64,000 bases of DNA, taken from Ciona savignyi. Taxonomy: Eukaryota > Chordata > Ascidiacea > Phlebobranchia > Cionidae. Positions 32,772 through 41,852 of the stretch are shown in pieces (positions within the stretch are counted from its first letter, which is position 1; the number at the start of each line of letters is the position of its first letter). Position numbers and translations under genes: made by a program. The stretch spans positions 40,449 to 104,448 of the forward strand of contig CH002504.1 in the NCBI GenBank assembly GCA_000149265.1, read 5' to 3'. The notes beneath the pieces are model-generated. The model made no database searches. It was not told where the DNA came from and saw nothing but the letters and a program-made list of their open reading frames with translations.

Positions 32772-33327
32772 TGTAAGGCCTCTATCTGGTGCGACCTATA
32801 CTTAATTAAACACCCGAGTCCTTAACATGGAAAACAGTGTTAACGCGCTGACCCGCACACTTGATATCTCACTTGATTGATGGTACTTTATTTACTGATG
32901 AGTGTTCAGCGATCAGCAATCAGCGATCAGCGATCAGCGATCAGCGATCAGCGATCAGCGATCAGCGATCAGCGATCAGCGATCAGCGATCAGCGATCAG
33001 CGATCAGCGATCAGCGATCAGCGATCAGCGATCAGCGATCAGCGGTTTTCTATTATACAATTTAACATAAATACACATAAATAAACGACAAATATTAATA
33101 ATCAATTTGCTTACCAACTGTTTTTTCCGTATATATAGGTCTATTCAAATTCAGTAAAATTGTTTCAGTATGTGTCGGTAGAGGAATCAGAACAAAAAAG
33201 GAAAGAAAACCACGAGGTTGCAGAAATATAAAGCATAATAATTATTACTAAAATGACGTCACAATACTGAACATAGACGTTTCAAAAAACATTAATTTTA
33301 AGTCAAAACAGATTTACAGATGTTACA
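32772..33327 (-). repeat. 5' LTR of the BEL/Pao element
   Basis: It is 556 bp, bounded by TG..CA. It is longer than the other LTR by 119 bp, exactly 17 units of 7 bp, and I see no other length change. Transcription of the element should start here on the minus strand. Confidence 0.93.
32903..33045. repeat. 7-bp tandem repeat (GCGATCA)n in the LTR
   Basis: About 20 near-perfect units of GCGATCA, with one variant unit (GCAATCA) close to the left edge. The other LTR has two to three. GATC is part of every unit. Confidence 0.95.
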
Positions 33328-33332
33328 CAGAG

Positions 33333-34410
33333 TTTATTTTATTGAAGCACATCAACCCAGTTTTAACTGATGCTACTACACATACACCGAACTAAACACC
33401 CCAACAGAACTATCCATGACGTCAACAATAGATTGATTGCCCTTCGCCTGCTGAATCGCTTTAGTCTGCACCACAGAACAAAAAAAGGAAGCTGGATTTC
33501 TAAGTTAAATTTGCAGGTTTTCATTTTGTACATAACTTTATAATCATGTACCGCAACGGTTAACCGATTTGTTTGTCTGTCAGTCAACCAATAAAATAAT
33601 TCAAAAACTAATTTGTGTGTAAAACAACTTTTTTACCATTGTACATCAGTTTATATGCTCTTACAATGTCCAATTAAAAATATTTAGATTTATGTGGACC
33701 ACTACCGGTTAATTTTTTTTTATTAATGGTTTTCAGATTTTAGATATCCACAGCTCTAATAACCACTTACTTTATTACTAGAAAGACCTCAATTTTATTC
33801 TGAAAAGAAATTCTGAATATATGAAAAGTGCATACATAGACAAACATTGTGCAGGATGATATGTACGATAGTTTCGGAAAATTTACTGAGTGCTAAACTA
33901 CGTAGTCTAAACGGGACAACAGCTGATGAAGCTATTGGCTGCAATTATGCAGATATAGTTAGTTAAACATACTACCAATTACTGTAATTGCAAATTTGTT
34001 ATTTGGTACCAATGAACTGCAAAGCATGCAGCTAGTTGTATATATATATATATATCTTCAGTCATGAATATACACTGCCTTTCCAAGCTAACTGTAATAG
34101 TTAATTTTTCATTTCATAGCACTGTATTGCTCTTTCTTCGTTTGATATTTTGCAATAAAAATAAATGTCAAGTAAGTTGTTTGTTATATGAAAATGGTGT
34201 AAAAAATATAAAAAGAACATTAGTAAAAAGAAAGAGTGGTTTTATGTCTAGAAACATGTGACAATAAAGTAAAGAGATTGGACATTTTATTTTGCTTAAT
34301 TCGTTTTCTACTCGTGAATACAATCTTTCTAATGGCCAGTAAACAAAACTACGTGTGAATGTTTTGACGCAATACGTCATCATGAACGCGAGTGTGTGTG
34401 CGGTGACCGG
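33333..34410. other. Stretch without a supported gene
   Basis: Sequence right of the retrotransposon; AT-rich, with a (TA)n run near 34041. Nothing recognised. Confidence 0.4.
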
Positions 34411-34412
34411 TC

Positions 34413-35175
34413 AACTGAACCCCTTTACAACCAAACCCATTTTAACTGAACCCCTTTCAAATGAACTTCTTTACAACTGAACCCCTACAACTAAACCCCT
34501 TCACAACTGAACCCCTTACAACTGAACCCCTACAACTGAACCCCTTACAACTGAACTCCTTACAACTGAACCCCTTACAACTGAACCCCTGAAAAACTTA
34601 AACCCGATGACGTTATTATGTCCCAAATTGAATACTGATAAAGTTTGACGTTCTCAGTTTGTTTCCATCATCAGTATAAAAGATGTTACGACTCTTTGGG
34701 TAAACCACATTTAAACGGCAGTATACAATTCATTAAACTTAATTGACAGTTAAAGAAAGGATGTGTTGATGTAGGGGCTTCAGTTGTCAAGTGGATAAGT
34801 TAAAAGGTGTTCAGTTGTAAGAGGTTAAGTTGCAAGGGGTTCAGTTAAAAGGGGTTAAGTTGTAAGGGCATAAGTTGTAAGGGGTTTAGTTAAAAAAGGG
34901 CTGCAGCTGTACAAGGTTCAGTTAAAAGGGATTCAGTTGAAAGGGGTTCAGTTGAAAGGAGTTCAGTTGTAAGGGGTTCAGTTGTAAAGGGGTTTGTTTA
35001 GTTGTAAGGGGTTCAGTTTTGTAAGGGGTTTAGTTTTAGGGGTTCAGTTGTAAAAGGGTTCAGTTGTAAGGGGTTCAGTTGTAGGGGTTCAGTTGAAAGG
35101 GGTTCAGTTGTAAAGGGGTTCAATTAAAAGGGGTTCAGTTGTAAAGGGGTTCAGTTGTAAGGGGTTCAGTTGTCA
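34413..35175. repeat. Inverted minisatellite, foldback-like
   Basis: The left arm (about 34413-34592) is made of about ten units of TTACAACTGAACCCC. The right arm (about 34775-35175) has about twenty units of the exact reverse complement, GGGGTTCAGTTGTAA. Between them lie about 180 bp of unique AT-rich sequence. Units vary by small insertions such as an extra A or G. Long terminal inverted repeats built from tandem units are the hallmark of foldback transposons, but I see no target duplication or coding sequence. A single strand could form a very long hairpin. Confidence 0.8.
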
Positions 35176-35329
35176 TGGAACCGTGTGTGCATGGTCTTGC
35201 GTCTCTCTTAAACGCAACGCCTGACGAGAAGGATGACGAGACGCGAGAAACGCGAAGGATTGCGGAAAACGCTATGTGTGTGGAGCGCTTTAATATGTCA
35301 GGCGTCGTTAGCGCATTTCAAATCTTCAG

Positions 35330-37035
35330 CGCCACTTCAGCTCACTCCATGCTACATCGACAAGAAATTTCCGAAAGGAACTGACTGACTTCGCAAGCAC
35401 AAGGTGATTACTTTGAAAAGTCAGGCAGAAAAGCACACACATTTTACGTTTGCATCGTATCAAATTGCTTGGAACATAGCACAGGCCAACATAATACAAT
35501 GAAGGCGAATTCGTTAAAAAATGCCTCTGTGAGGCTGGCTGTTGAAATCTTGTCTCCTGAAAACAAAAAAAAATGAAAAGAACGGTAGCAGATGTTCAAC
35601 TGTCCCCCCATACTGTAGAACACAAAATATCAGACACAGATATTGAATCACAGTTGCACTCTGACTTGCAAGCATGCGAGTACTTTAGTGTCGCATTAGA
35701 CGACAAGACAAGCCTCAGTTGACAAGGTCTGTTCAAACTATTGTTTGATCTTCCTTGCTATTGTGCCACTACTAAAAGACAGAACCCGTGGGTGATGACT
35801 GTATTTGCGAAAGCAAATATGCCTATAGCAAAACTAGTTGCACAACAACCACGGATGCAGCGCCAGCCATAATTGGATCTGTCAAAAAACTTGTGGGGCT
35901 GTGCAAAGCCGACCAAACATTTTTCCAGTTTTGGAATTTTCACTGCATTATTCACAGGGAGCAACTCGTGTTTAAATGATATTGAATTTGAACAACGTCA
36001 TGAAGACTGATGGAAATCGTCAACTACATCCGCACACATCCCCTTAATCAAGTTGGACCAAGGGCTTCCAGGTGATCTGCCGCTGCACTGCATTGTAAGG
36101 TGGCTGTCAAAAAGCCAGGTACTCTGTCCCTTTTTCCATCTCTTAGATGCTGTGAAACTGTTCATGGAAGAGAAGAATTATCCCGAACTCTCGGACCGAG
36201 TGGATTATGTACCCGGCCTTTCTTAGTCGACATGTTGTATCACTTGAACGGATTGAACCTAAATTTTCAGGGTAAGCTAAAAATGCTGCCTGACCTACTT
36301 ACTGCAAACTGTATTTGCTTTTATCAAAATACTGAAGTTGTTCAAGGCGCAGATTCAAAAGGGAGATAGATAGATTTAAAGCATTTTCCAACTCTGCTAA
36401 AAGCCAGCGGGCAAGTAAGTCACTAGCGCCACCCTGAATACGCAAAGAGCTAGCTAGCTAGCAACAACTTCTTGAAACCCTACAAGAAAGCTTCTTTGTG
36501 CTGCAATTCCGTGATCTACAACTGAAAAGGCCACAGATTACGTTCCTCGTCGACCCATTTACTTCTGAGACCGATTGTTTGAAAGCCCCTCTCTAGTCTC
36601 AGATGAGGCTGCAGCTGAGTTGGAGATAATCGATCTTTGTTAGGACCAACTCAAACCTGCTTTAAGGGAAGGAACCATTGAGTTTTGGAAAAGTGTGTCC
36701 CAATTCAAAAATAACCCAATGTCAAACGGGCTGCGCTTAAGATACTCGCAATGTTTGGGTCAACTTAACGTCTGCGAGTCTGTGTTTTCTACCCTAAAAC
36801 TAGTGAAATCAAAGCATCGATCTTTTCTGACTGACACTCATCTGAAAGTATTGCTTCGATTAGCAACAACGGAAAGCCAGATTTGAAGAGGATTGTTCAA
36901 AACAAAGAATGCTAAAAGTCCCACTAAGTAGCATTCATAACAATAAAAGACTTAAAGACTAAATTTCTGTATGGCTCTTTGTGGTAATACAGTAAGAAAT
37001 GTGGAGGTTAGTTTCGGACTGGTTGGCCACCCCTG
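35330..37035 (+). pseudogene. hAT transposase remnant, GTF2IRD2/ZBED type
   Basis: Blocks on the plus strand in the order of the family: HRQEISERN near 35360, AVEILSPENKK near 35545, ISDTDIESQLHSDLQACEYF and SVALDDKTSLS to 35720, TTDAAPAIIGSVKKLVGLC near 35850 with FWNFHCIIHREQLV (the catalytic-core HCIIH), VRWLSKSQVLCPFFHLLDAV near 36120, EEKNYPELSDRV near 36190, RPQITFLVDPF near 36540. The C-terminal dimerisation segment near 36780-36880 reads CESVFSTLKLVKSKHRSFLT. The right terminus GGTTGGCCACCCCTG ends at 37035. Many stops and shifts separate the blocks. The first part of the protein and the left terminus are missing or were replaced by the foldback repeat. Related vertebrate host genes (GTF2IRD2) derive from the same hAT lineage. 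Confidence 0.8.
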
Positions 37036-37184
37036 CCGTAATACAACAAGCTTTGATCAATAACGCCCAATGATTTGAGAACAACATTTTATTATTTTTT
37101 TAGTATTTCCATAGTTAGTTTTTTTATTTCTTCTGAGTATTAAAATATCAATGGCTAATGCACTAATAACATTCCTTCCACCTA

Positions 37185-37360
37185 AAATTAAAGCAGCCGT
37201 TTAAGCTCTATGTCCAAAAAGACAACATTTTAGAAAAAAAATACACTTTTGGTTTTTAACGTCCCAGGGGAATTCCTGCAATATCTAGAGTTCTAGACCA
37301 TTTAGTCTAACACATTTTTTATTCCGATTTAAATATTCCTTCTGGTAGATAGATGTCGTT
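37185..37360 (-). repeat. Inverted copy of the 14.2-15.4 kb tandem repeat unit
   Basis: It contains GGTTTTTAACGTCCCAGGGG followed by AATTCC, the reverse complement of the core of the tandem unit at 14.2-15.4 kb, preceded by AGCCGTTTAAGCTCTATG, the complement of its second conserved block. Confidence 0.6.
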
Positions 37361-37875
37361 GCGACATGCCATGCCCTGTCTTAAGCGTTTGACGGAAAAA
37401 AAATGGACAAAAACATAATTGAGGACTCACTAAACGGTGGTCGTCGCTGCTTGACAAGAACGGCTTGTTGAGAATAATATCACAGCACTTGCTGTTAACA
37501 ATTTCCGAGCAGCTTTACATATCCAAATGTAATAATAATGCACAAAAAGCTTTTATCACTTCATTGATTAAAGATATGTTTGTCGGGTTTATGATATAGT
37601 ATGTACAATTTTACTTTTTGGTGTTGGAATAGTTCCAAATCAATCGAAAGAGTCGAAATTATAACGAATGGAGCTGGTTCAAACCCACCGCATTTCAACA
37701 AAAATTAACCAACACTGTCCGAACTTCATACTTGAATTAAGTGGATTGATTGGTTACTTATAATCATTTATAAGGGCACACAGTGTGAAATGGAAAATAT
37801 TCTGCGTCTGTGACTACTAAAGTTACTGTCTTCTGAGCAGTGTTACTCATTTGCATTTTCTAAAACAAAACCCGT

Positions 37876-38373
37876 TTGAAATTGTGCATTGCTTTCAAAA
37901 CCTCGGTGTCTCTCTCCAATGTTATGCCACTAATCAAAGAATGTCGTCGTAATCCAACAGAAATTATTGAAAATGAGCAGGTTCCACCAAATAAAATCAA
38001 ACGTAAAATATTTACAGTTCAGTTTTTCTTGTTTTGTTACACCACTATGACGATGATCAATTGCAATAAAAAAAAGTTAAAGTTCGAATTACAAAATTGT
38101 AGGAAGCAACGCTTCAAGAACATGAATCGTTGTATTTTCAACCAACCGGCAAAATATGTTTTAGACGTCAAGTATGTTTGTTATAATTATAACCTACCTG
38201 TATGTAGGCTATACATACAACCCAGGACTGGAATGCGAAGATTACGTCACGGGTGTAAGAAGTTTATTTATACCCGCACGGATCAGGGTGTTTTAGAATG
38301 CCTAAAGAGAATCTACCGCAAGTCTATCCTGAAAGATTTGATTTCACAGGCCGAGGATGATCAAAAAAATTAA
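37876..38373 (+). pseudogene. Jerky/pogo-like transposase C-terminal remnant
   Basis: A 165-codon frame ends DQGVLECLKRIYRKSILKDL then a short acidic tail with EDD. In pogo/Tigger/jerky transposases the third catalytic region reads IQPMDQGV(I/L)E followed by basic residues (K..YR...L). Here IQP and DQGVLE are both present but are separated by about 20 residues, so the catalytic segment is disrupted. The first 100 residues show no family motif and the start is uncertain. The matching N-terminal HTH type occurs at 12.7 kb, but I cannot tell whether both derive from the same element family. Confidence 0.55.
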
Positions 38374-38574
38374 TATTTTGAAGGTTGTAGAAAATATATA
38401 TATATCATCATATATATATGCATGGGAGCAAATAAGACCAGAAACTTTAAGAAAATCATGGCGAAGACATTTGTGTGTTCAGAGACAAGAGTATATATAC
38501 TATCGGTATCGGCCTTTTTTAATATCCGACAGTCGATAATATTACCACAGATATTTGCCTTAACAAACCTTTCT

Positions 38575-38757
38575 CGAACGTAGAGGAAAACTGTGGTGTT
38601 GGCCTGTCTATTAGATCCGCGTTACAAGAGTCATGCATTCTTCTCTGCCATGACATTGAGCAAGGCCAAAGTTTGGTTGAAAGAGAAAGAGGACGCTGCC
38701 ACACAACAGACCACTCAAGAGGAACACGTGAAGACGCTGATAGTGCTAGCTGGTTGA
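38575..38757 (+). pseudogene. ZBED-like hAT transposase fragment
   Basis: The plus strand reads TVVLACLLDPRYKSHAFFS followed by SKAKVWLKEKEDAA. A(C/T)LLDPRYK is a hallmark of the region before the dimerisation domain in ZBED-type hAT transposases. Nothing of the rest of the gene is clear around it. It is different from the hAT lineages elsewhere in the window. Confidence 0.6.
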
Positions 38758-39017
38758 TTATTAATTATCCTTGGTGATGATCTATCTCCACTTGTCAGAA
38801 TTTATGGCCTTAATTACTTACTATCTTTATTCCCTTGACAAGTTCCCATACTTTTTCCAAACAGCTGTTTAAAATACAGGGAAAGGCCTGTGGTTTGGTT
38901 AACAAATTCAAACTGACATCCTGTTTTTTTTCTGAAATAATCACAAAAAGTATCCAAGAAGCACGTGCTTCTTCATCCATATCATGAGACATGCCTGCTT
39001 GATACTTTGCAAGTGAA

Positions 39018-39101
39018 ATTGCTTCCGACGTACCACACAGCTCTCAGCCGATGAATTGATCACTTTGCTTGCAGAAAGCTGTGTGGTACATCGGAAGCAA
39101 T
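39018..39101. repeat. 25-bp inverted repeat with 34-bp loop
   Basis: ATTGCTTCCGACGTACCACA continuing CAGCT at 39018-39042 is the reverse complement of 39077-39101 except at one position. It could form a stable hairpin. It does not look like a terminator or a known transposon end. Confidence 0.8.
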
Positions 39102-39305
39102 TTTACCATACACTTTCTTTCTGAACATGCGTTCAGAATCAGAAGAGCTGGATGAAGACCCCATTGATCATTTGTGGCCAGGTCGTCGAGTGTTAGATAT
39201 GCTGTTTTCTAACTGTACTGTAGATATATAAATGACCCACAACCGTCACTCACCCAAAAAGTCATCAATCATTGAATCCAAAATCGGTCAGAGATCTGGG
39301 GTATT

Positions 39306-39569
39306 TTAACACACTACTTTTGATGCAACGAGTTTTAATAAATAGCTTTCTTCCAGGTGATTTGTATTTCTTATGAGTAGCCGCCTTTCTGACGGAGGCA
39401 ATCGTTTCTTCTTATTTAGATATTGTAAAACAGAAGCTGAAACTCTTTTTTTCGTTGATCGTGTAATCAATCTAAATTGTGAGGTCCCTGGTTGATCGCA
39501 GGACGGCTGTGTAGGTGCAATGCTGCTTTCCTCAGAATGTGTCGAGGTGAAATACGTATCCAAAAACTT
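39306..39569 (-). CDS. Orphan terminal exon, unknown family
   Basis: From an acceptor (TTTTTTTATAAACCAG) at 39570 the minus strand is open for 87 codons to the stop at 39306. The N-terminal half is rich in Ser, Thr, Glu and Pro (HSEESSIAPTQPSCDQPGTS). The C-terminal half is basic and helical (RLPPSERRLLIRNTNHLEES). I do not recognise it. It resembles in style the tails of MADF/BESS-type transposon partner proteins, but no diagnostic residue supports that. Upstream exons were not found. A (TA)n tract lies just upstream at about 39608-39624. Confidence 0.35.
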   Translation of the reverse strand, partial: KFLDTYFTSTHSEESSIAPTQPSCDQPGTSQFRLITRSTKKRVSASVLQYLNKKKRLPPSERRLLIRNTNHLEESYLLKLVASKVVC

Positions 39570-39684
39570 CTGGTTTATAAAAAAAAGCTATTAATTTGGG
39601 ACGCTGTATATATATATATATATAGGCAACATCATAATCATTTAAACATGTCATGTCCTTTGCCAACTGTACCATGAAGTATGG

Positions 39685-40160
39685 TTGGCCATCGATGTCA
39701 TAATTCAGTAAAATCAGCGCGCTGCTAACTTAAGTGCGCGCACCTAATTTAGCAGCGCGCACTCAATTTAGCAGCGCGCTCATAACCTTTCACCCCGCCA
39801 AAAGTGTCACAATTCGTCTCTTTACGCCATCATGCGACAAAATTGTCAACGCGTTCACAAATTAAGTACGCGTTCATAAATTACCAGCGCGCACTTAACT
39901 TGCTGACAAAAACATCGACCGTCGTTGGCCATCAGTGTCACAATTCAGTAAAATCAGCGCGCTGTTAATTTAGATGCGCGCACTCAATTTACCAGCGCGC
40001 TGGTAACCTTTCACCTGGCCAAGAGTGTCATAATTCATCTCTTCACGCCACCGTGCGGCAAAATTGTCAACGCGCTCACAAATTGAGTACGCGTTCACAA
40101 ATTACCAACGCGCTGGTAACCTTTCAACTTGATATCAGTGTCATAATTCTCTAGCTCCCT
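39685..40160 (+). promoter_or_regulatory. 240-bp GC-rich tandem monomers, likely LINE 5' UTR promoter
   Basis: TTGGCCATC..TGTCA.AATTCAGTAAAATCAGCGCGCTG starts at 39685 and again at 39925, a period of 240 bp, and a third partial start lies near 40128. Each unit also has an internal half-repeat (GCCAA.AGTGTCA.AATTC.TCTC). The motif GCGCGC or CAGCGCGC recurs every 20-40 bp, giving a CpG-rich block in an otherwise AT-rich region. It ends 40 bp before LINE ORF1. Some L1 and Tx1 elements are known to have tandem promoter monomers in this position, so I infer that role. Confidence 0.7.
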
Positions 40161-40196
40161 CCATCGCCAAACTGCTTTAAATACTGGGCGGGCTAA

Positions 40197-41477
40197 GTGA
40201 TTTCAGAACATATCGAAGGAGTGATCACAGAGTCTTTCAAGGATGTCGCCTTCCTGTTGACCCTCAAAACTGAATTCGGCGAACCTGAAAATATAATGAA
40301 TTTAATTGGAGAAATCGAAAATAATATAATCAACTATACCTCGGATTCTGGATCAACTGTAAGAATTCGAGCAAAGTTACCAACGCCACCCATGGAAGTA
40401 GTATCGATCAACCCAGTACCGTGCTACATAGACCAGGACAAATTAATTAATATATTGGAAAGAAACAGATGGGGGAAAGTTGCAAAAACAGAATTTGGAT
40501 TTCACAGAAACTTTCGAAATATAAAAAATGGATGGCTGAACATATATTTCACGAAATTAAATACGAACAATGTCCCTAAAGTCCTAAAACTTGGAGGAAA
40601 GTGGCTAACAGTCACTCGGCCGGGAGAAACGAACTTGCCCCTATGCCGCTTTTGCAAGGAGCGGGGACATCTTCAAAACAAATGCCCCAAAAAAGGATTC
40701 TGTGGGTTCTGCCAAACTTACGGGCACATAACTCGTTTTTGCAGAACCAAAACAAACAACCAAAACATTCGACCAACCCCAACCATCACCAGCAACCAAC
40801 CAACACCGATCAGCAACCATCCACCAACAACAACAAACAGAAACGACCCTACACCATATGCAACCAAAACATACTCAGAAGCCATCACTGGTGAAATAAA
40901 TATGGGCCCAGTAAATGCCGGAGAAATCTTAACTGCCAACCAATTTGCAGTTCTAGCCAACATAGACCCCGATCAAAACTTTGGTAATACAATCATCCAA
41001 AGCCACAACTCACAAGAATTTCCAAATTTGGCACCAATCAAACTCAACACACCCACTACACCAAAACCAAAAAGAAACCCAAAGACCCGGCGAAACATTA
41101 TTATACCAAAAACAAACTCCACTCCAAACTCCCAAGAATTCAATATAATTACCACAACGGAAACTGATCAAAACAAAAATACAGATACCCCCCAGAACTT
41201 AAAGCAGCCGAAAACGAAATCCACACCAATCCTCCACAACTCAAACTTCTCTACCCCTATCGAAACGTACAAAACAAAAATCGACCAAAACAAAAATTCG
41301 GAAACAGAAATCATTTCTCACCAAACCCCAACTAGCCAAAAAGAAAATATTAAGAATTCAACTATCTCACCTGCAGAATCGTGCTCGTCTTCCACCTCAA
41401 CATCGGATACCGACAGCCTTCAGGAGAGCTTGTTGGTAATAGAAGAAGCACATGACATCTTTTCGGGAAAGAAATGA
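40197..41477 (+). CDS. Tx1/L1-like LINE ORF1 nucleic-acid-binding protein
   Basis: The frame is open from a stop at 40194 to 41477. The first ATG in this frame is near 40296, but the preceding 33 codons look coding (ITESFKDVAFLLTLK), so translation may start at a non-ATG codon or the true start may have been mutated. Residues to about 140 form an RRM-like region with the conserved phrase NGWLNIYFTKL. Two CCHC zinc knuckles follow: CRFCKERGHLQNKC and CGFCQTYGHITRFC, both CX2CX4HX4C. A 230-residue tail rich in Asn, Thr and Pro completes it, ending with an acidic Ser-rich segment. This is the layout of ORF1p of Tx1-like LINEs, which coats the RNA. No internal stop. The next frame, the reverse transcriptase, begins beyond a sequencing gap. 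Confidence 0.8.
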   Translation: MISEHIEGVITESFKDVAFLLTLKTEFGEPENIMNLIGEIENNIINYTSDSGSTVRIRAKLPTPPMEVVSINPVPCYIDQDKLINILERNRWGKVAKTEFGFHRNFRNIKNGWLNIYFTKLNTNNVPKVLKLGGKWLTVTRPGETNLPLCRFCKERGHLQNKCPKKGFCGFCQTYGHITRFCRTKTNNQNIRPTPTITSNQPTPISNHPPTTTNRNDPTPYATKTYSEAITGEINMGPVNAGEILTANQFAVLANIDPDQNFGNTIIQSHNSQEFPNLAPIKLNTPTTPKPKRNPKTRRNIIIPKTNSTPNSQEFNIITTTETDQNKNTDTPQNLKQPKTKSTPILHNSNFSTPIETYKTKIDQNKNSETEIISHQTPTSQKENIKNSTISPAESCSSSTSTSDTDSLQESLLVIEEAHDIFSGKK

Positions 41478-41504
41478 CCCAATATCTTACGACTGAGGAA
41501 ACAC

Positions 41505-41604
41505 NNNNNNNNNNNNNNNNNNNNNNNNNNNNNNNNNNNNNNNNNNNNNNNNNNNNNNNNNNNNNNNNNNNNNNNNNNNNNNNNNNNNNNNNNNNNNNNN
41601 NNNN
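41505..41604. other. Assembly gap, 100 N
   Basis: Exactly 100 N, the usual default size for an unknown gap. It hides the end of the ORF1-ORF2 junction and the start of the endonuclease. The 250 bases right of the gap (41605-41852) do not read as endonuclease in any frame that I recognise, so the join may not be contiguous with the LINE. Confidence 0.95.
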
Positions 41605-41852
41605 TTTTTTTTATTTTACGAAAGGATATGCACTTGTATTATGGGTTTCTTTCTCTGTATAATATTAATAATTGGTCGTTTAAATTGCGATTTAAACATA
41701 CCGCACGCAACTCGACATTTTAGGGAAATTTCTTGTTTTTCAGATTTCAATGTAAAATTAATGGAGGAATATCGGGTTGCTCGAGAACTGCATCAGAAGT
41801 GCGTTGAGGTGGATGGACAGTGGCATGAAAGAGACCCGACAGAAACGGCCTA

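Larger units (their letters stand above)
27250..33327 (-). mobile_element. Complete BEL/Pao LTR retrotransposon
   Basis: Two direct LTRs (27250-27686 and 32772-33327) begin TGTAAGG and end GTTACA on the plus strand. They are flanked by the same 5-mer CAGAG at 27245-27249 and 33328-33332, as expected for BEL/Pao. On the minus strand the order is 5' LTR, gag with zinc knuckles, aspartic protease, reverse transcriptase, RNase H, the remnant of integrase, 3' LTR. A run of seven G on the minus strand (27689-27695) adjoins the 3' LTR as polypurine tract. I could not identify a classical TGG primer site next to the 5' LTR. The element is 6078 bp long. LTR identity indicates a recent insertion, yet pol is defective. 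Confidence 0.95.

Noticed and set aside
27400..33045. Short direct repeats in the LTR as a possible CRISPR array
   Set aside because: Units are 7 bp, contiguous and without spacers, inside an LTR of an animal retrotransposon.
32861..33084. Three overlapping frames of repeated Ser-Asp-Gln-Arg type peptides
   Set aside because: They arise only because the 7-bp LTR repeat contains no stop; no coding meaning.
34413..35175. GGGGTTCAGTTGTAA units as a telomere-like array
   Set aside because: The unit is longer and less regular than animal telomere repeats (TTAGGG) and is arranged as inverted arms inside the chromosome.
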